This document shows positions 1-9,197 of a DNA stretch of 64,000 bases, in pieces. This stretch comes from Paenibacillus phytohabitans. Its GTDB lineage: Bacteria > Bacillota > Bacilli > Paenibacillales > Paenibacillaceae. Where the stretch lies: contig NZ_WHOB01000089.1 in the NCBI RefSeq assembly GCF_013141775.1, forward strand, positions 1-64,000, written 5' to 3'. Both the position numbers and the translations under genes were made by a program. Position 1 is the stretch's first letter. The number at the start of each line of letters is the position of its first letter. Below the pieces are notes generated by a model. That model was not told the origin of the DNA, did no database searches, and was given only the letters and a program-made list of their open reading frames with translations.

Positions 1-330
1 TTAAAATGGCACTTTCTAAATTTGTTGAATTGTTTTATTCGTTTTGAAGACTTTAGTATAAATTCAGAATTAAACACGAATGAGATCTCCAACACTTCGC
101 TGAAACAGAGCGAATGCGCTCACGCAGAAACCTCTAAGATGAACGGTTGCCTTTGCAGGACGTATTTGGTAAGGACTTCCCTATCCCTGAAACGGTTAGT
201 AAGACGAATTCAAACCAGAAAATCCTTGAATTTGGAAGCGTTCGTGATACAGAGGAATTTGTCGAGGATAAGTTCACAGTAGACATCCGCTATCAATCGA
301 AGATCGATTGTTTTGTAGCTATCAGTTGCA
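1..330. other. 3' flank of the group II intron, unassigned
   Basis: This stretch lies downstream of the intron's 3' end on the minus strand. Short open frames run on both strands, but none resembles a family I recognise and none has a convincing ribosome site. The minus frame that runs out of the intron (from about 330 to 210) gives a Leu/Ile/Asp-rich peptide ending in a stop at 210. It may be the tail of the gene or mobile element the intron entered. I see no RNA gene here. Confidence 0.3.
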
Positions 331-370
331 ATAGGTAAGCGTTTGATGTAATCTCCGGCTTTTCCCCTGC

Positions 371-410
371 GCCACACCGGACGTGCCAGTTTCCCGGCAT
401 CCGGCGTTCC
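371..410 (-). ncRNA. Group II intron domain V hairpin
   Basis: Read on the minus strand, this is a compact hairpin with a GCCGGATGCC arm, a GGGAAACT loop containing GAAA, and a GGCACGTCCGGT arm. That is the near-universal layout of catalytic domain V. It lies about 40 nt after the maturase stop codon and is followed by a short domain VI-like segment. It is the strongest evidence that this is a ribozyme intron and not just a stray reverse transcriptase gene. Confidence 0.8.
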
Positions 411-449
411 ATCTAATGAAAGATACTTGATCATTGGTTCCCCGTTACT

Positions 450-2261
450 CTAGGTTCTGGAAAAAAAACTGACCGCTTCCAATTCGCATTTAGTGCGGTA
501 TTGGTTGATCAGGCTCTGCATGGATTCAGTTATTCCAAGCTTAGCCATGAGTCCGTCAATTGTCTGCTTGCATGTAGAATGGATTAACCGATGAACCTCC
601 TTTTGGAGGATACGAAGATTGGAGAATTTATCGTTGCCGCCCAGATGAAGCGGTACAAAATGATGGCAGTGAACATCTGCCGCGCAAAGATACATGCCTG
701 TAACTTCGCATTTCCCCATTTTCATGCTGTAGCGACTGATTCGGTTATCCATGTACTCTACACTTCGACTTGGGATATGGGATTTCGTTAATGAAGCAAT
801 TTCGTGTTGCAAATCTGGCCGTAGCTTTTGGTGGATTTGCTCTCTTCCTTCTGCTGTATAAAGGGTCAGCTGTTGACTGAAGCTCATGGTATTTCTTGTC
901 TTCACATCAGCGAGAGGATATAAATACACGTTTGCCAATTTAAATGTCCTGAAGCCACGACTGTAGAATTTCTTGTACGTCGGCGGTGGGTTTTCAGGGT
1001 GTTCGTATTTCCCAATCTGCTTGAGACGATTGAACATGAAGGCACGTAGATCGTAGGCAAGACGTGAGAACTCGGGGTTGACGTGGGTTGCCCATTTGAA
1101 ATAGTTATGAATCCCTAAAACAAAGCTATTGAACAGCAGTGCATTCTGTGCGGTTGGGGAAGCTCTAAGTTTCTTGATGCGCGCTTTGGCTTCTTCTTTG
1201 ATCTTCCGCTTGTTTTTGGCTTTAATGCCGGTATGCGCCACTCGTTTGTTGCCCTTTTTAGTCGCACGGATGGTGAAACCGAGGAATTCAGACTCCCGTT
1301 TGCGCAGATTCACAATCTGCGATTTCTCCGGGGAGATGTCCAGTTTCAGGCGTTCCTTCAGGTACAGTTTAACGGCATGATACCACTTGTGGGCAGTTCT
1401 CCAGTCTCTGCAGAGGACTTTGAAGTCGTCCGCGTAGCGGACGATGTACCCTTCTTTCAGAGTAGATCGCTTTTTCGCGTACAGTTCTCCTGATCTCGTC
1501 TTGTATGACTCGTTCATGGGGAACAGTTCCCACTGCCCAGCAATCCATTGATCCAGATCGTTCAAGACAATATTGGATAGAAGAGGAGAGAGGATTCCGC
1601 CTTGTGGAACTCCTTTGAAAGGTACACCTTCTCCATCAATTTCTGCCTTTAGCATCTTCGAGATGCATGCTAATGTTCGCCTGTCCTGAATGCCAAGGTT
1701 CCATAGCTGCTTGATCAGCAATCCGTGATTTACATTGTCAAAGAAGCCTTGAATATCGATGTCGACAACATAGTGGAGTTGCGAATGATTCACTAGAAAT
1801 TGCACTCTAGCCATTGCATGGTGAGTTGACCGCAACGGTCTGAAACCATAGCTATGGTTATAAAAGTGAGCTTCCGCGATTGGCTCAAGCACCTGCTTAA
1901 AGCACTGCTGGATGATACGGTCCAAAATACACGGAATTCCGAGAGGTCTCCATTTGCCGTTATCCTTTTCGATGTGCTTCCGTCTGACTTTGTTGGGGCG
2001 GTAGTTCTTTAGCTTGTATTGGATATCAAGGACTAGTTCGTCTTCGGACAGCTTTTGGATATCCGTAATGGTTTTCCCATCGGTTCCAGGTGTCCGCGAT
2101 CCTTTATTCGATTTCATCATTCGATAGGCGAGGAGGATGTTTTCTCTGGATGTGATGATGTCGTAGAGTTGCGGGAAAACTTCCTTTTTCGAGGCACTAT
2201 CGTATAACGCTGTGAATGTGTCCGTCATGCCGTAGTAATCCCAGTATCGAAGAGCTTGCAC
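450..2261 (-). CDS. ltrA: Group II intron reverse transcriptase/maturase with HNH domain
   Basis: A 603-residue intron-encoded protein. It assists intron splicing and copies the RNA into DNA during retrohoming. The reverse transcriptase core is visible: RPLGIP near 105-110, YGFRPLRS near 138-145, a VVDIDIQGFFD motif near 165-175, VPQGGILSPLL near 218-228 and the catalytic YADD at 276-279. A maturase X domain follows. The C-terminus (about 520-570) has Cys pairs and CHHFVPLHLGGND, an HNH endonuclease signature used for bottom-strand cleavage. Length and domain order are complete, so the protein is probably active. The gene sits inside intron domain IV. Confidence 0.93.
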   Translation of the reverse strand: MQALRYWDYYGMTDTFTALYDSASKKEVFPQLYDIITSRENILLAYRMMKSNKGSRTPGTDGKTITDIQKLSEDELVLDIQYKLKNYRPNKVRRKHIEKDNGKWRPLGIPCILDRIIQQCFKQVLEPIAEAHFYNHSYGFRPLRSTHHAMARVQFLVNHSQLHYVVDIDIQGFFDNVNHGLLIKQLWNLGIQDRRTLACISKMLKAEIDGEGVPFKGVPQGGILSPLLSNIVLNDLDQWIAGQWELFPMNESYKTRSGELYAKKRSTLKEGYIVRYADDFKVLCRDWRTAHKWYHAVKLYLKERLKLDISPEKSQIVNLRKRESEFLGFTIRATKKGNKRVAHTGIKAKNKRKIKEEAKARIKKLRASPTAQNALLFNSFVLGIHNYFKWATHVNPEFSRLAYDLRAFMFNRLKQIGKYEHPENPPPTYKKFYSRGFRTFKLANVYLYPLADVKTRNTMSFSQQLTLYTAEGREQIHQKLRPDLQHEIASLTKSHIPSRSVEYMDNRISRYSMKMGKCEVTGMYLCAADVHCHHFVPLHLGGNDKFSNLRILQKEVHRLIHSTCKQTIDGLMAKLGITESMQSLINQYRTKCELEAVSFFSRT

Positions 2262-2988
2262 TGTGGCATTCCTCCTTGTAGAGGTGATGTTCCCACATTC
2301 CTACCCGATCGGTGCAATTCACGTTGGAGAATGATCGTTCTTTTCAGTTAGACTTGGGGCTGTTCCTCCACTCCCATTACAGGAGGTTCATCAGTCGTGC
2401 CCCTACCCTCGCAAGGATAAATGCATTTCGGCTACTGCCTTATAGCAGCCGTCTTGGGTAACAGCCCTCGTTGCGACGTCCCTTGTTTTCCAAGTCCCTT
2501 ACGACCTAGCTTTCCGTTCTAAACTTAGGTGCTTCCTCTAGGCCTGTGAGCTTGATGCCGCCATTGTCCGGCATAGCGTATTTCAGAGGGAAAATTTTTA
2601 CTTTACGCCACTCACCCCATCGTGTGATGGTACATAGGTTTCCTTATGCTCTAACTTTAGACCTGTACATTCGGAAGTTCGTCAGTTCTTTCCTATTACA
2701 ACGTTCTCACCATATTCAGTTTTTCAGCCGCGCGGCATATCTGTTGGCATACCTTTTCCGATTTGAATGGCTCCAGCCTTCATTCTGCCGAATCTACCTG
2801 TACTTCACACCCCATGACCAGTTAGTCATGACGCATGCAGGAGTGTTGGCGAGATGGTTTCAGGATACATGGTTCCGTCATTCCCATCCTCAGTTGTAAA
2901 GTTAAGATTAATTATTTTAATCTCCTGCTTTTCACACTCGTAGGCGCTTATAGCAGAACTTGTCGTACTTTCCCGTTAGTTCAATAAA

Positions 2989-3019
2989 GGCAGCCGATCC
3001 CGTTTACTGACCGGCTGCC
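2989..3019 (-). terminator. Terminator-like hairpin in the intron's 5' exon
   Basis: An 8-bp GC-rich stem (GGCAGCCG/CGGCTGCC) followed on the minus strand by TTTATT. It lies downstream of the decayed transposase at 3159-4380 and just upstream of the group II intron. Some intron classes prefer to insert after such hairpins, which fits its position loosely (about 50 nt away). Confidence 0.55.
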
Positions 3020-3158
3020 TATCGTGTTTGTGCTAAAGGGAAACGTCAGTTAAACAACAGCGGCAGTCTAAGATTATATTTATTAACTTGAGTCTTGTGA
3101 ATTTCACTTGATTGGGGACTAAAAGGGCAGACCTGTAGTATCGCGACCAATCGACGTT

Positions 3159-4380
3159 TCAGGCAGACAGCTTGAGTTGTTTTAGAATGTCGAAAAGAGT
3201 TTTTTTCTCGAGAGCCTGCTGGTACACATAGACAATGATCTGCCCGAAGTGTTCTTCCCGAATGCGGCGCACCACATCACCAAGTGTCGAGTCGGCTTGC
3301 TTCTTCATCCACTCCTGTCGCTGAGACTCCAGAACGTTTTGTGTCAGGAACTGGATCGCCCAAAAACGTTGAATGCCTGTAAAGGAAAGCAGTTGGTATT
3401 GATCGAAGCCCAGTAGTTCTTTGAAGTAACGATACCCCGTCTCGATGATCCAGCGTACGGCGTAATATCTCTGAATCGTAACGAGATCCAAAGACAAATC
3501 CGTACACAAGAGACAAACCTATGGTTTGCTCGAAGCGGTGTATGCATTCTTCCAGGACAGCAGGAGCTTGACGTTTTCGATATCGCTAACCGGCCCTTCG
3601 TAAGGATAGATCCAGTACTTCCCCTGACCCTCCACGGTAACGGAGTGAAGGTCAGATTTTCGGATGTACTGCTCCGCAAAATCATCCAAGGGAAGCGATA
3701 TCCCTGCCGGACGAATGAGGCGGTTGGTGTTTACTGCGGCAATGATATCCCTTGCAATTAAAGGCGTTGATGTCCTTTCTGCTCGTGTACCAGCTGTCCA
3801 TGGGGACATAGACGCGCTCATCTTCTTGGGCTGAAAAAGCTTCAATGATTTCAAGGGCCAGGTCGTTCTTGCTTTTAAAGGGGAGTCGCTTGGCCTGGCA
3901 ATAGGCCTCTTTATAGTAGGGACGATAATTCCAAGCGAAAGAACAGCCACTTGCGACCACCTGAGCCGTAACCAAGCAATGACACCAGACGGACTTACCG
4001 GCTTCATGGGAATACTGGAAGCTTAGCGCCTCCATCTTCTTCCTCGACTTGTCTTTTTTGCAGCACGTGTCATCCACGATGAGAAACACAAGCTTCTTAT
4101 CCCTGCGTTTCGCCTGCTTGCCCCGAATTTGATTCATGACCTTGTCCATACGTCGGCGCTGCATGTGATTGACACACCAAGGGGAGTGATTCAAGAAATT
4201 TGTGACGTTGCTCAGATGACGATTGCCCCTAGCCGCTTGCTGAATTTGAGTAACATTCTTTCGTCCGGCACACAAAATGATGCCGTGGACGAGAGTGAAC
4301 AGATGACCCCGCTGCGGCTTGGAGAATACCAGTTTTAAAGCCAAAATGAACTTGACGATGGGCAGGTAGAGGGATACCAT
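3159..4380 (-). pseudogene. DDE transposase pseudogene (IS701/IS4-like)
   Basis: Remains of a transposase of about 400 residues. The N-terminal two thirds read well from 4380 and include LIVDDT (first catalytic Asp region) and VYVPMDSWYTS (second Asp region). Near 3745-3760 the frame shifts by one base. Reading continues through a DFAEQYIRKSDLHSV segment, then meets an in-frame TAG at 3519-3521. The same frame resumes with the C-terminal ETGYRYFKELLGFDQYQL block carrying the catalytic Glu. So there is one frameshift and one nonsense codon, and the protein cannot be made. The family is assigned from the overall motif pattern. I could not find clear terminal inverted repeats. Confidence 0.8.
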
Positions 4381-4625
4381 GATGGTGGGACATCTCCTTT
4401 ATCTTGGAAATTTGGCGTGGTAACCAAAATTCCTCCTATAAAGGCTCGATGTCCTTCTTTTATTTCTCTACTCGACAAAACTTCTAATTTTATAACTTTA
4501 AATCTTTTGACTCGACAGCATAGTAAAACAAATTAAAAATCAATGCCTTACGGGAGATGTAAAAAACATTTGAAAGATAGCCCTTTAGTATGTTTGAGTA
4601 TCAGATGACCATGATAAATTTCGCC

Positions 4626-5110
4626 TTAGATTTTGCAGCAACCAGCGTTATGAGCGCTGGCCCCTCGTCTCTGTCGTTCACATGGGCAGGCGTTACTTTG
4701 AGCGCCATCGGAAGTTCGGAACCACTTGATTGTTATCAAGCGTATCGAGTTTGACTCCCCAGTTGGCATTTCCGGTGAATTCGCTTTTTCGCTTGAGTTC
4801 TTTTTTATCGTAAGCGTGAATGGCTGCGCTGTCGATAGCGACATGAGTACCGTTGATGATTCCAGCTTCTGACAGTAGGCCATGAGAGCCTCAAACAACC
4901 TCTTTACAAGGATTTTGCGAGTCAATTAGGTAAAGACTCGGTTTAACGTGGCAATCAAAGGCTCCGATCGATCCATTCGAAGTCCACACTGGTAACGGAA
5001 ACGAACATCGATATGTTCACCGGTGTAAGCCGGTGAACATATCGATGTTCTCTAAGAGAACCGTGAGTAACATGCGAAGAATGTCTTGCCGATAGTATCC
5101 ATCCGCTCAT
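4626..5110 (-). pseudogene. Transposase remnant (DUF772/IS1182-IS5-like)
   Basis: Fragments of a second transposase on the minus strand in several frames. In order they are a QDILRMLLTVLLENIDMF segment (about 5090-5010), DVRFRYQCGLRMDRSEPLI (about 5047-4965), and GTHVAIDSAAIHAYDKK (about 4855-4800) with the downstream LDTLDNNQVVPNFRWRSK. The reading frame is broken by a perfect fold-back palindrome at 5003-5050, a stop near 4928 and further shifts. Only the N-terminal half of a typical element is left. The family call rests on the FRYQCGL motif and is moderate. Confidence 0.65.
5003..5050. repeat. Perfect 21-bp inverted repeat with 6-nt loop
   Basis: Bases 5003-5023 and 5030-5050 are exact reverse complements, separated by TGTAAG. 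The palindrome lies inside the transposase remnant. The left and right reading segments each keep a copy of the ENIDMF/GEHID region, as if one arm was duplicated in inverted orientation. No T-run follows, so it is unlikely to be a terminator. Confidence 0.85.
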
Positions 5111-5174
5111 CTGTGTAGCAAGGGCTTAGGTTAATGCGGAATGCTCAATTAAGAAAATTAATGCAGTAATATTA

Positions 5175-5204
5175 TTGACAAAATCTAACTAATAAATTTA
5201 TAAT
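5175..5204 (+). promoter_or_regulatory. Near-perfect sigma-A promoter for the protease/toxin-like island
   Basis: TTGACA at 5175-5180, an 18-nt spacer and TATAAT at 5199-5204, in an AT-rich stretch about 120 nt before the subtilase start codon. No other strong promoter is visible before the next genes. It probably drives the subtilase and the toxin-like gene. Confidence 0.75.
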
Positions 5205-5324
5205 AAACTTCTGAATTATAAAATATGGGAGAGGAGTAATTATTTTAGTATAGTTGTTTATATTTAGAATTTAGATAAAATAACGTTATTTTATTCAGAA
5301 AGAGGGGGGGATATCTGTAATTCT

Positions 5325-6284
5325 GTGCTAGATGAAATTGAAGTACAAAGAAAAACACATCGTAAATATCTATTCCAGGTTCTTTTTGTCATATTTTTTA
5401 TAAGTGCAAACCTTGGGTGTTACCTACTCGAAAAGAGCAGAGCCCAGTCAGTAAGTCTTGATAGTTTATATCATAGACAGGTCATTCCATGGGGAGTCGA
5501 AAAAACTCATTCTCCTCAGTTCTGGTCTCAAGGCTATACAGGCAAAGGTGTCAAGATTGCCATTTTAGATACTGGCGTTAACCCATCTCATCCCGATCTT
5601 GGTAATATTCATGAAGGATTTAACGCTTTAAGTCCAAATCAAGCATCACTTGACGATAATGGGCACGGCACAATGGTAACGGGAATCATCAATGCGATAC
5701 ATAATAACATTGGAATTACAGGAATTGCCCCTGGTGCAGATATTTATCCCATTAAAGTTCTAGATAAGTTCGGTGAAGGTAATATTGACGCAATAGTCAA
5801 AGGAATAGATTGGTGTATAGAACATCATATTCAGTTGATCAATATGAGTTTTGCTATTCCGAATGACGATGCTGCACTTAGAGAAGCTATACAGAGAGCA
5901 AACGATGCAGGCATCATAATAATCGCTTCAGGGAGTAATTCATCAGGTGGCATTGTTGGATTTCCTGCTAGTTACGATGAGGTGATTTCTGTTACCTCAG
6001 TAGATAAACATGACGTGATAGGTGCTAAGTCCCCCAGAGGGAAGGTTGATTACTCAGCACCTGGAGTTGATATCATCTCCACCATGGCAAATGGCGGTTA
6101 CAAAATGATGAGTGGAACTTCTTTTGCTGCACCTCATTTAACCGGTGTAACAGCTTTGCTACTTGAAAAATACAAGGGAATTACCAAGGATGAAGTTATT
6201 ATGAAACTCTCACAGCTCTCGAGGGATCTGGGTAAACCCCAAAAAGACGATGTTTACGGTGAAGGTATAGTCATTCTCAACTAA
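5325..6284 (+). CDS. Membrane-anchored subtilisin-like serine protease (S8)
   Basis: A 319-residue subtilase with a short cytoplasmic N-terminus and one hydrophobic segment (about 16-35), so the catalytic domain should face outside. The catalytic triad is Asp82 (ILDTGVNPSHPDL), His114 (NGHGTMVTG) and Ser266 (SGTSFAAPH). There is no long propeptide. The oxyanion-hole region reads ASGSNSS, where most family members have AAGN, so the Asn is shifted by one position or replaced. The start is GTG with an A/G-rich ribosome site (AGAGGGGGG) about 14 nt upstream. The gene is 26 nt before a secreted toxin-like protein and probably co-transcribed with it, which suggests it processes that protein. That link is inference. 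Confidence 0.88.
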   Translation: MLDEIEVQRKTHRKYLFQVLFVIFFISANLGCYLLEKSRAQSVSLDSLYHRQVIPWGVEKTHSPQFWSQGYTGKGVKIAILDTGVNPSHPDLGNIHEGFNALSPNQASLDDNGHGTMVTGIINAIHNNIGITGIAPGADIYPIKVLDKFGEGNIDAIVKGIDWCIEHHIQLINMSFAIPNDDAALREAIQRANDAGIIIIASGSNSSGGIVGFPASYDEVISVTSVDKHDVIGAKSPRGKVDYSAPGVDIISTMANGGYKMMSGTSFAAPHLTGVTALLLEKYKGITKDEVIMKLSQLSRDLGKPQKDDVYGEGIVILN

Positions 6285-6310
6285 ATTAAATCTATGGAGG
6301 CAATACTTAA

Positions 6311-7261
6311 ATGAAAATTTCTATTAAAAGTGTCATTTCTACTTTAGTTGCTTTATGTTTGATGTTCGTAGTGATAACGAACAGCGTAAGTGCGAATGAC
6401 TTAACACCCACTCAAAGTTCGCAGACCGATACTACGGTCGTTAATAATGCCGGAACAGATGGTTTGGAAGGGTCTTCCGTCATTCTTGAAGATAATAAAA
6501 CTGGTGAATACATTAAAAATGCAGATATCAATAATCTTACTGTTGTTGAAAATAATGACACTGCTGTAACCGTTTCCGGTGAAAAAGATGGTGTCCAAGC
6601 TTATGTAACGTATGATAGGGTTAATCAGAAAGTTACTGCCCAAATTGTAGAGAAACCACAAAATGTACTTAGATTTTCTTTTATTGAACCAATAAAGTCT
6701 GAGTATGAAATTGATATTAAAACGGCTGTCGATGGTGAGATTTCAGCAGTAGCTACTAATACGGAAACAAATGAAGTGCTAACTATTCAAGATTCAAACC
6801 CGGAAAGTGACACTGCTCAAGCACAAGCAGTTATATTGATTCCCGTTGCTGAATGGTTGGGTGCACTGATTTTGGCAACCTTAGCTACCGCTTCTATTAT
6901 GTACATTGGTGAAATGGTTTATGTAAATCTTAAAGATAGTACTGTTGAAAAGGAATCTCAAAAAGATCCGTCCGGATACTACTATGCATATGTTGATAAT
7001 TCAACCAATAATATTTTTGTTGGTCCAAAAGTAAACTATAATGCAGCTTTGTCGTGGTTGAGACAAGGCACATCAAATAATGTCCTTACTCCGACAAGAT
7101 CTAGAGCACTAACACTGGCGACAAACTTTACAAATAAAGCTCCTATTGAACATATCAATGAATATTTAACAAAAGGAGAAGGGTACTTAAGACACTTCCA
7201 TCCTTATAATCAAATGTTCGTTCAAAACAAGATGCCAAATCACATCTGGTATCTTTATTAA
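6311..7261 (+). CDS. Secreted/membrane toxin-like protein (SAR2788-like C-terminus)
   Basis: A 316-residue exported protein. Residues 1-28 form a signal peptide ending SVSA. About 30-170 is a Thr/Asn/Val-rich, beta-like domain. About 173-205 is a hydrophobic segment. The C-terminus (about 220-316) is basic and aromatic and ends GYLRHFHPYNQ...NHIWYLY. This layout, especially the closing Gly-Tyr/His-His-Pro-Tyr pattern, resembles what I recall of the SAR2788 family of putative toxins, but I could not search it. The ribosome site TGGAGG lies 10 nt upstream of the ATG. It follows a subtilase and ends at a strong terminator. It could instead be a cell-wall protein with no toxic role. Confidence 0.55.
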   Translation: MKISIKSVISTLVALCLMFVVITNSVSANDLTPTQSSQTDTTVVNNAGTDGLEGSSVILEDNKTGEYIKNADINNLTVVENNDTAVTVSGEKDGVQAYVTYDRVNQKVTAQIVEKPQNVLRFSFIEPIKSEYEIDIKTAVDGEISAVATNTETNEVLTIQDSNPESDTAQAQAVILIPVAEWLGALILATLATASIMYIGEMVYVNLKDSTVEKESQKDPSGYYYAYVDNSTNNIFVGPKVNYNAALSWLRQGTSNNVLTPTRSRALTLATNFTNKAPIEHINEYLTKGEGYLRHFHPYNQMFVQNKMPNHIWYLY

Positions 7262-7269
7262 ATAACTTA

Positions 7270-7315
7270 AATAATAAGATTAAATCTCTCATAGTTGAGA
7301 TTTAATCTTATTATT
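7270..7315 (+). terminator. 19-bp perfect hairpin after the toxin-like gene
   Basis: Bases 7270-7288 and 7297-7315 are exact reverse complements with an 8-nt loop. The stem is AT-rich, starts 8 nt after the stop codon of the toxin-like gene and separates it from the next gene pair. The tail is CTTCC, not a T-run, so termination strength is uncertain. It may also protect the upstream mRNA. Confidence 0.6.
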
Positions 7316-7386
7316 CTTCCTAGAGTAATGTAGAATTCCTAAGAGAACGTATTTTGTATTTATTATATTGAGTGAGGATGAAGGTT

Positions 7387-8571
7387 ATGAAGGTTGTTAC
7401 TATAAAAGGGTTTGATCAGCATGATATTTATTTTCACGATTTTTTCTATGAAAACACTAGATTGTTTCCTTTTCATAATAAACGCGACTTATCCAATGAT
7501 GAACATCACGCCATTGAATTTGGTTTTTATAAGGGACTTATCTTCCATGACTCCAACATGGAATCCTTTCTGCCATATTATTTTAACGAGAAAAATGTGT
7601 TTTGCTTAAGTGAAAACGGGTATAGCGAAACATTGTTTTATCTATGTTACTCCGATGGATTTAAAAATAGAAACTCACTTAAAAATGTCTCGCTTCATAA
7701 ATTAAACTGTCGAACCAAGGAAAGCAGCTTAGTTTCTACACAAAATCTCAACCTTACTGGGTCAGAATTTGTAGAGGATTTCTTTAGAATACGTACATTT
7801 GTTGGCATCAATGACAAGTATGTATTTCTTTCATATACTTTAGGGCATGAAAATGAAAATCACTTTTATATAGTTGATGTTCTGACCGGTGAATGGATTC
7901 CCCTTAGATCTGATCCTCTTTTAAATGTGATGGAACAGTTTTCGGTTATGGCTTCAGGCTACATTATAATAAAAACGGGCGAGTACACAGTTGAAGAAAA
8001 ACAATTCGGGTGGGCAAATAAATCAATCGATTCTATGGATGAACATTTAATTGTTATCAAAGTGGATGAGTTTATTGATTCCATTTGTAAAGGAAGATTG
8101 AACCTTAGTGAATCCGTGATAAGAACATGCTCAAATGACAGTGCGCTAATTGGTTTTATTTTGGTTGGCAATGAATTTATATTTTATACATGTCACTTTG
8201 ATCATTCAGTCACTTCGATAACAAGAGTTAATCCTGAAACCAGAAACAAGGGTACAATAAGTTTTAATGGCATACACTATTTGAACCTATACATCAAGGA
8301 CGGGTTTTATTCTTTAAAAAATCGGGATGAACAAAGCGTTTTGTATGCTACAAGCACAATGAAGGAAATCGCTACATTCAGTTATCCCGATCATTTCATG
8401 TGGTTGGATGGAGATTGTATATTAATTGGATCATACTTGCCTAATGGAAATACGGAGATAAAGTCAAAGAATCTTTTTACAAATAAAGAAAATATTCTTG
8501 GCGAGGGATTTTGTTTTGTAGATACCCAAAGAGATGTTGTAATAATAATTGAGCATCAGGCTAGGATGTAA
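7387..8571 (+). CDS. Protein of unknown function, possibly beta-propeller-like
   Basis: A protein of 394 residues with no signal peptide or membrane segment, so it is probably cytoplasmic. I do not recognise the family. It is rich in aromatic residues and Asn, with regularly spaced short hydrophobic strands ending in polar turns (for example YVFLSYTLG, YIIIKTGEY, FIFYTCHFD), as in beta-propellers. The ATG at 7387 is preferred because GAGG at 7374-7377 lies 9 nt upstream. A GTG at 7372 is possible but overlaps that site. The gene is 5 nt before the TraX-like gene, so the two are surely co-transcribed. A role as immunity or accessory protein for the upstream toxin-like gene is only a guess. Confidence 0.6.
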   Translation: MKVVTIKGFDQHDIYFHDFFYENTRLFPFHNKRDLSNDEHHAIEFGFYKGLIFHDSNMESFLPYYFNEKNVFCLSENGYSETLFYLCYSDGFKNRNSLKNVSLHKLNCRTKESSLVSTQNLNLTGSEFVEDFFRIRTFVGINDKYVFLSYTLGHENENHFYIVDVLTGEWIPLRSDPLLNVMEQFSVMASGYIIIKTGEYTVEEKQFGWANKSIDSMDEHLIVIKVDEFIDSICKGRLNLSESVIRTCSNDSALIGFILVGNEFIFYTCHFDHSVTSITRVNPETRNKGTISFNGIHYLNLYIKDGFYSLKNRDEQSVLYATSTMKEIATFSYPDHFMWLDGDCILIGSYLPNGNTEIKSKNLFTNKENILGEGFCFVDTQRDVVIIIEHQARM

Positions 8572-8576
8572 CCATA

Positions 8577-9197
8577 ATGATAAAGTTATTTGCCTTCCTA
8601 TTCATGCTACTCGCTCATATTGGATATTTATATTTTCCTAATTCGATCACTATTATGCTTGTTGGCAGGCTGGCTTTTCCTTTGTTTGCATGGGGGATTG
8701 CTGAAGGTTTTAAATATAGTAAAAATACAAATCAATACCTTATTAGATTATTCGCAATTGCTATCTTATCTCAATATCCATACTACTTAGTATTTCATAG
8801 TGCCTATCTGAATGTCTGTTTTACTCTATTTGCTGGCCTAATTTCTTTAAAACTCTATAAATCCACCTTAAATATGTGGTGGAAAATACCACTTATTATT
8901 CTTGTGTTTGTAGTTGCAGATGTAATGAACTTTGAATATGGAATGTATGGTATAGGGTTAATCCTTCTTTTCTACAAATTCGGAACTAAACTCTGGACTC
9001 TTCCTATCTATCTTGTAATTACACTTCTTGGAGTTTATTTCTATCACTATAACATTGTTCAACTATTTTCAGTATTAAGCATTATTGTTATCTCGATCTG
9101 TAAAAACAAAAACTTTAAAATCAACCAATATGTAAGCTATGCCTTTTATCCTCTTCAATTCATTGTTCTTTATCTCGCATCATCATACATTGGCTGA
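8577..9197 (+). CDS. TraX family membrane protein
   Basis: A 206-residue integral membrane protein with about seven hydrophobic segments. It carries the typical TraX features: an N-terminal KLFAFLFMLLAHIGYLYFP helix, the GRLAFPLFAWGIAEGF motif (about 29-45), a run of short helices and a C-terminal AFYPLQF motif. TraX is named after an F-plasmid protein that acetylates pilin, and relatives occur in many Firmicutes without plasmid transfer genes. No conjugation genes are nearby. The start overlaps the end of the previous gene's ribosome context (5-nt gap), so it belongs to that transcript. The substrate is unknown. Confidence 0.82.
   Translation: MIKLFAFLFMLLAHIGYLYFPNSITIMLVGRLAFPLFAWGIAEGFKYSKNTNQYLIRLFAIAILSQYPYYLVFHSAYLNVCFTLFAGLISLKLYKSTLNMWWKIPLIILVFVVADVMNFEYGMYGIGLILLFYKFGTKLWTLPIYLVITLLGVYFYHYNIVQLFSVLSIIVISICKNKNFKINQYVSYAFYPLQFIVLYLASSYIG

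Larger units (their letters stand above)
331..2937 (-). mobile_element. Group II intron (ribozyme plus maturase ORF)
   Basis: A retroelement on the minus strand. Its 5' end is placed at a GTGTG (complement of 2933-2937), matching the GUGYG consensus. The 3' end is placed at the AT of a CTTACCTAT tail (about 331), just after domains V and VI. Roughly 675 nt of 5' RNA domains precede the maturase gene and about 120 nt follow it, as expected for an ORF in domain IV. The upstream exon carries a terminator-like hairpin about 50 nt before the junction. The intron is about 2.6 kb and appears intact, because the maturase ORF is full length. Exact ends are inferred from consensus, not from an empty site. 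Confidence 0.8.

Noticed and set aside
8577..9197. Plasmid conjugation region suggested by TraX
   Set aside because: No other transfer, relaxase or replication genes are present; TraX relatives are common in chromosomes.
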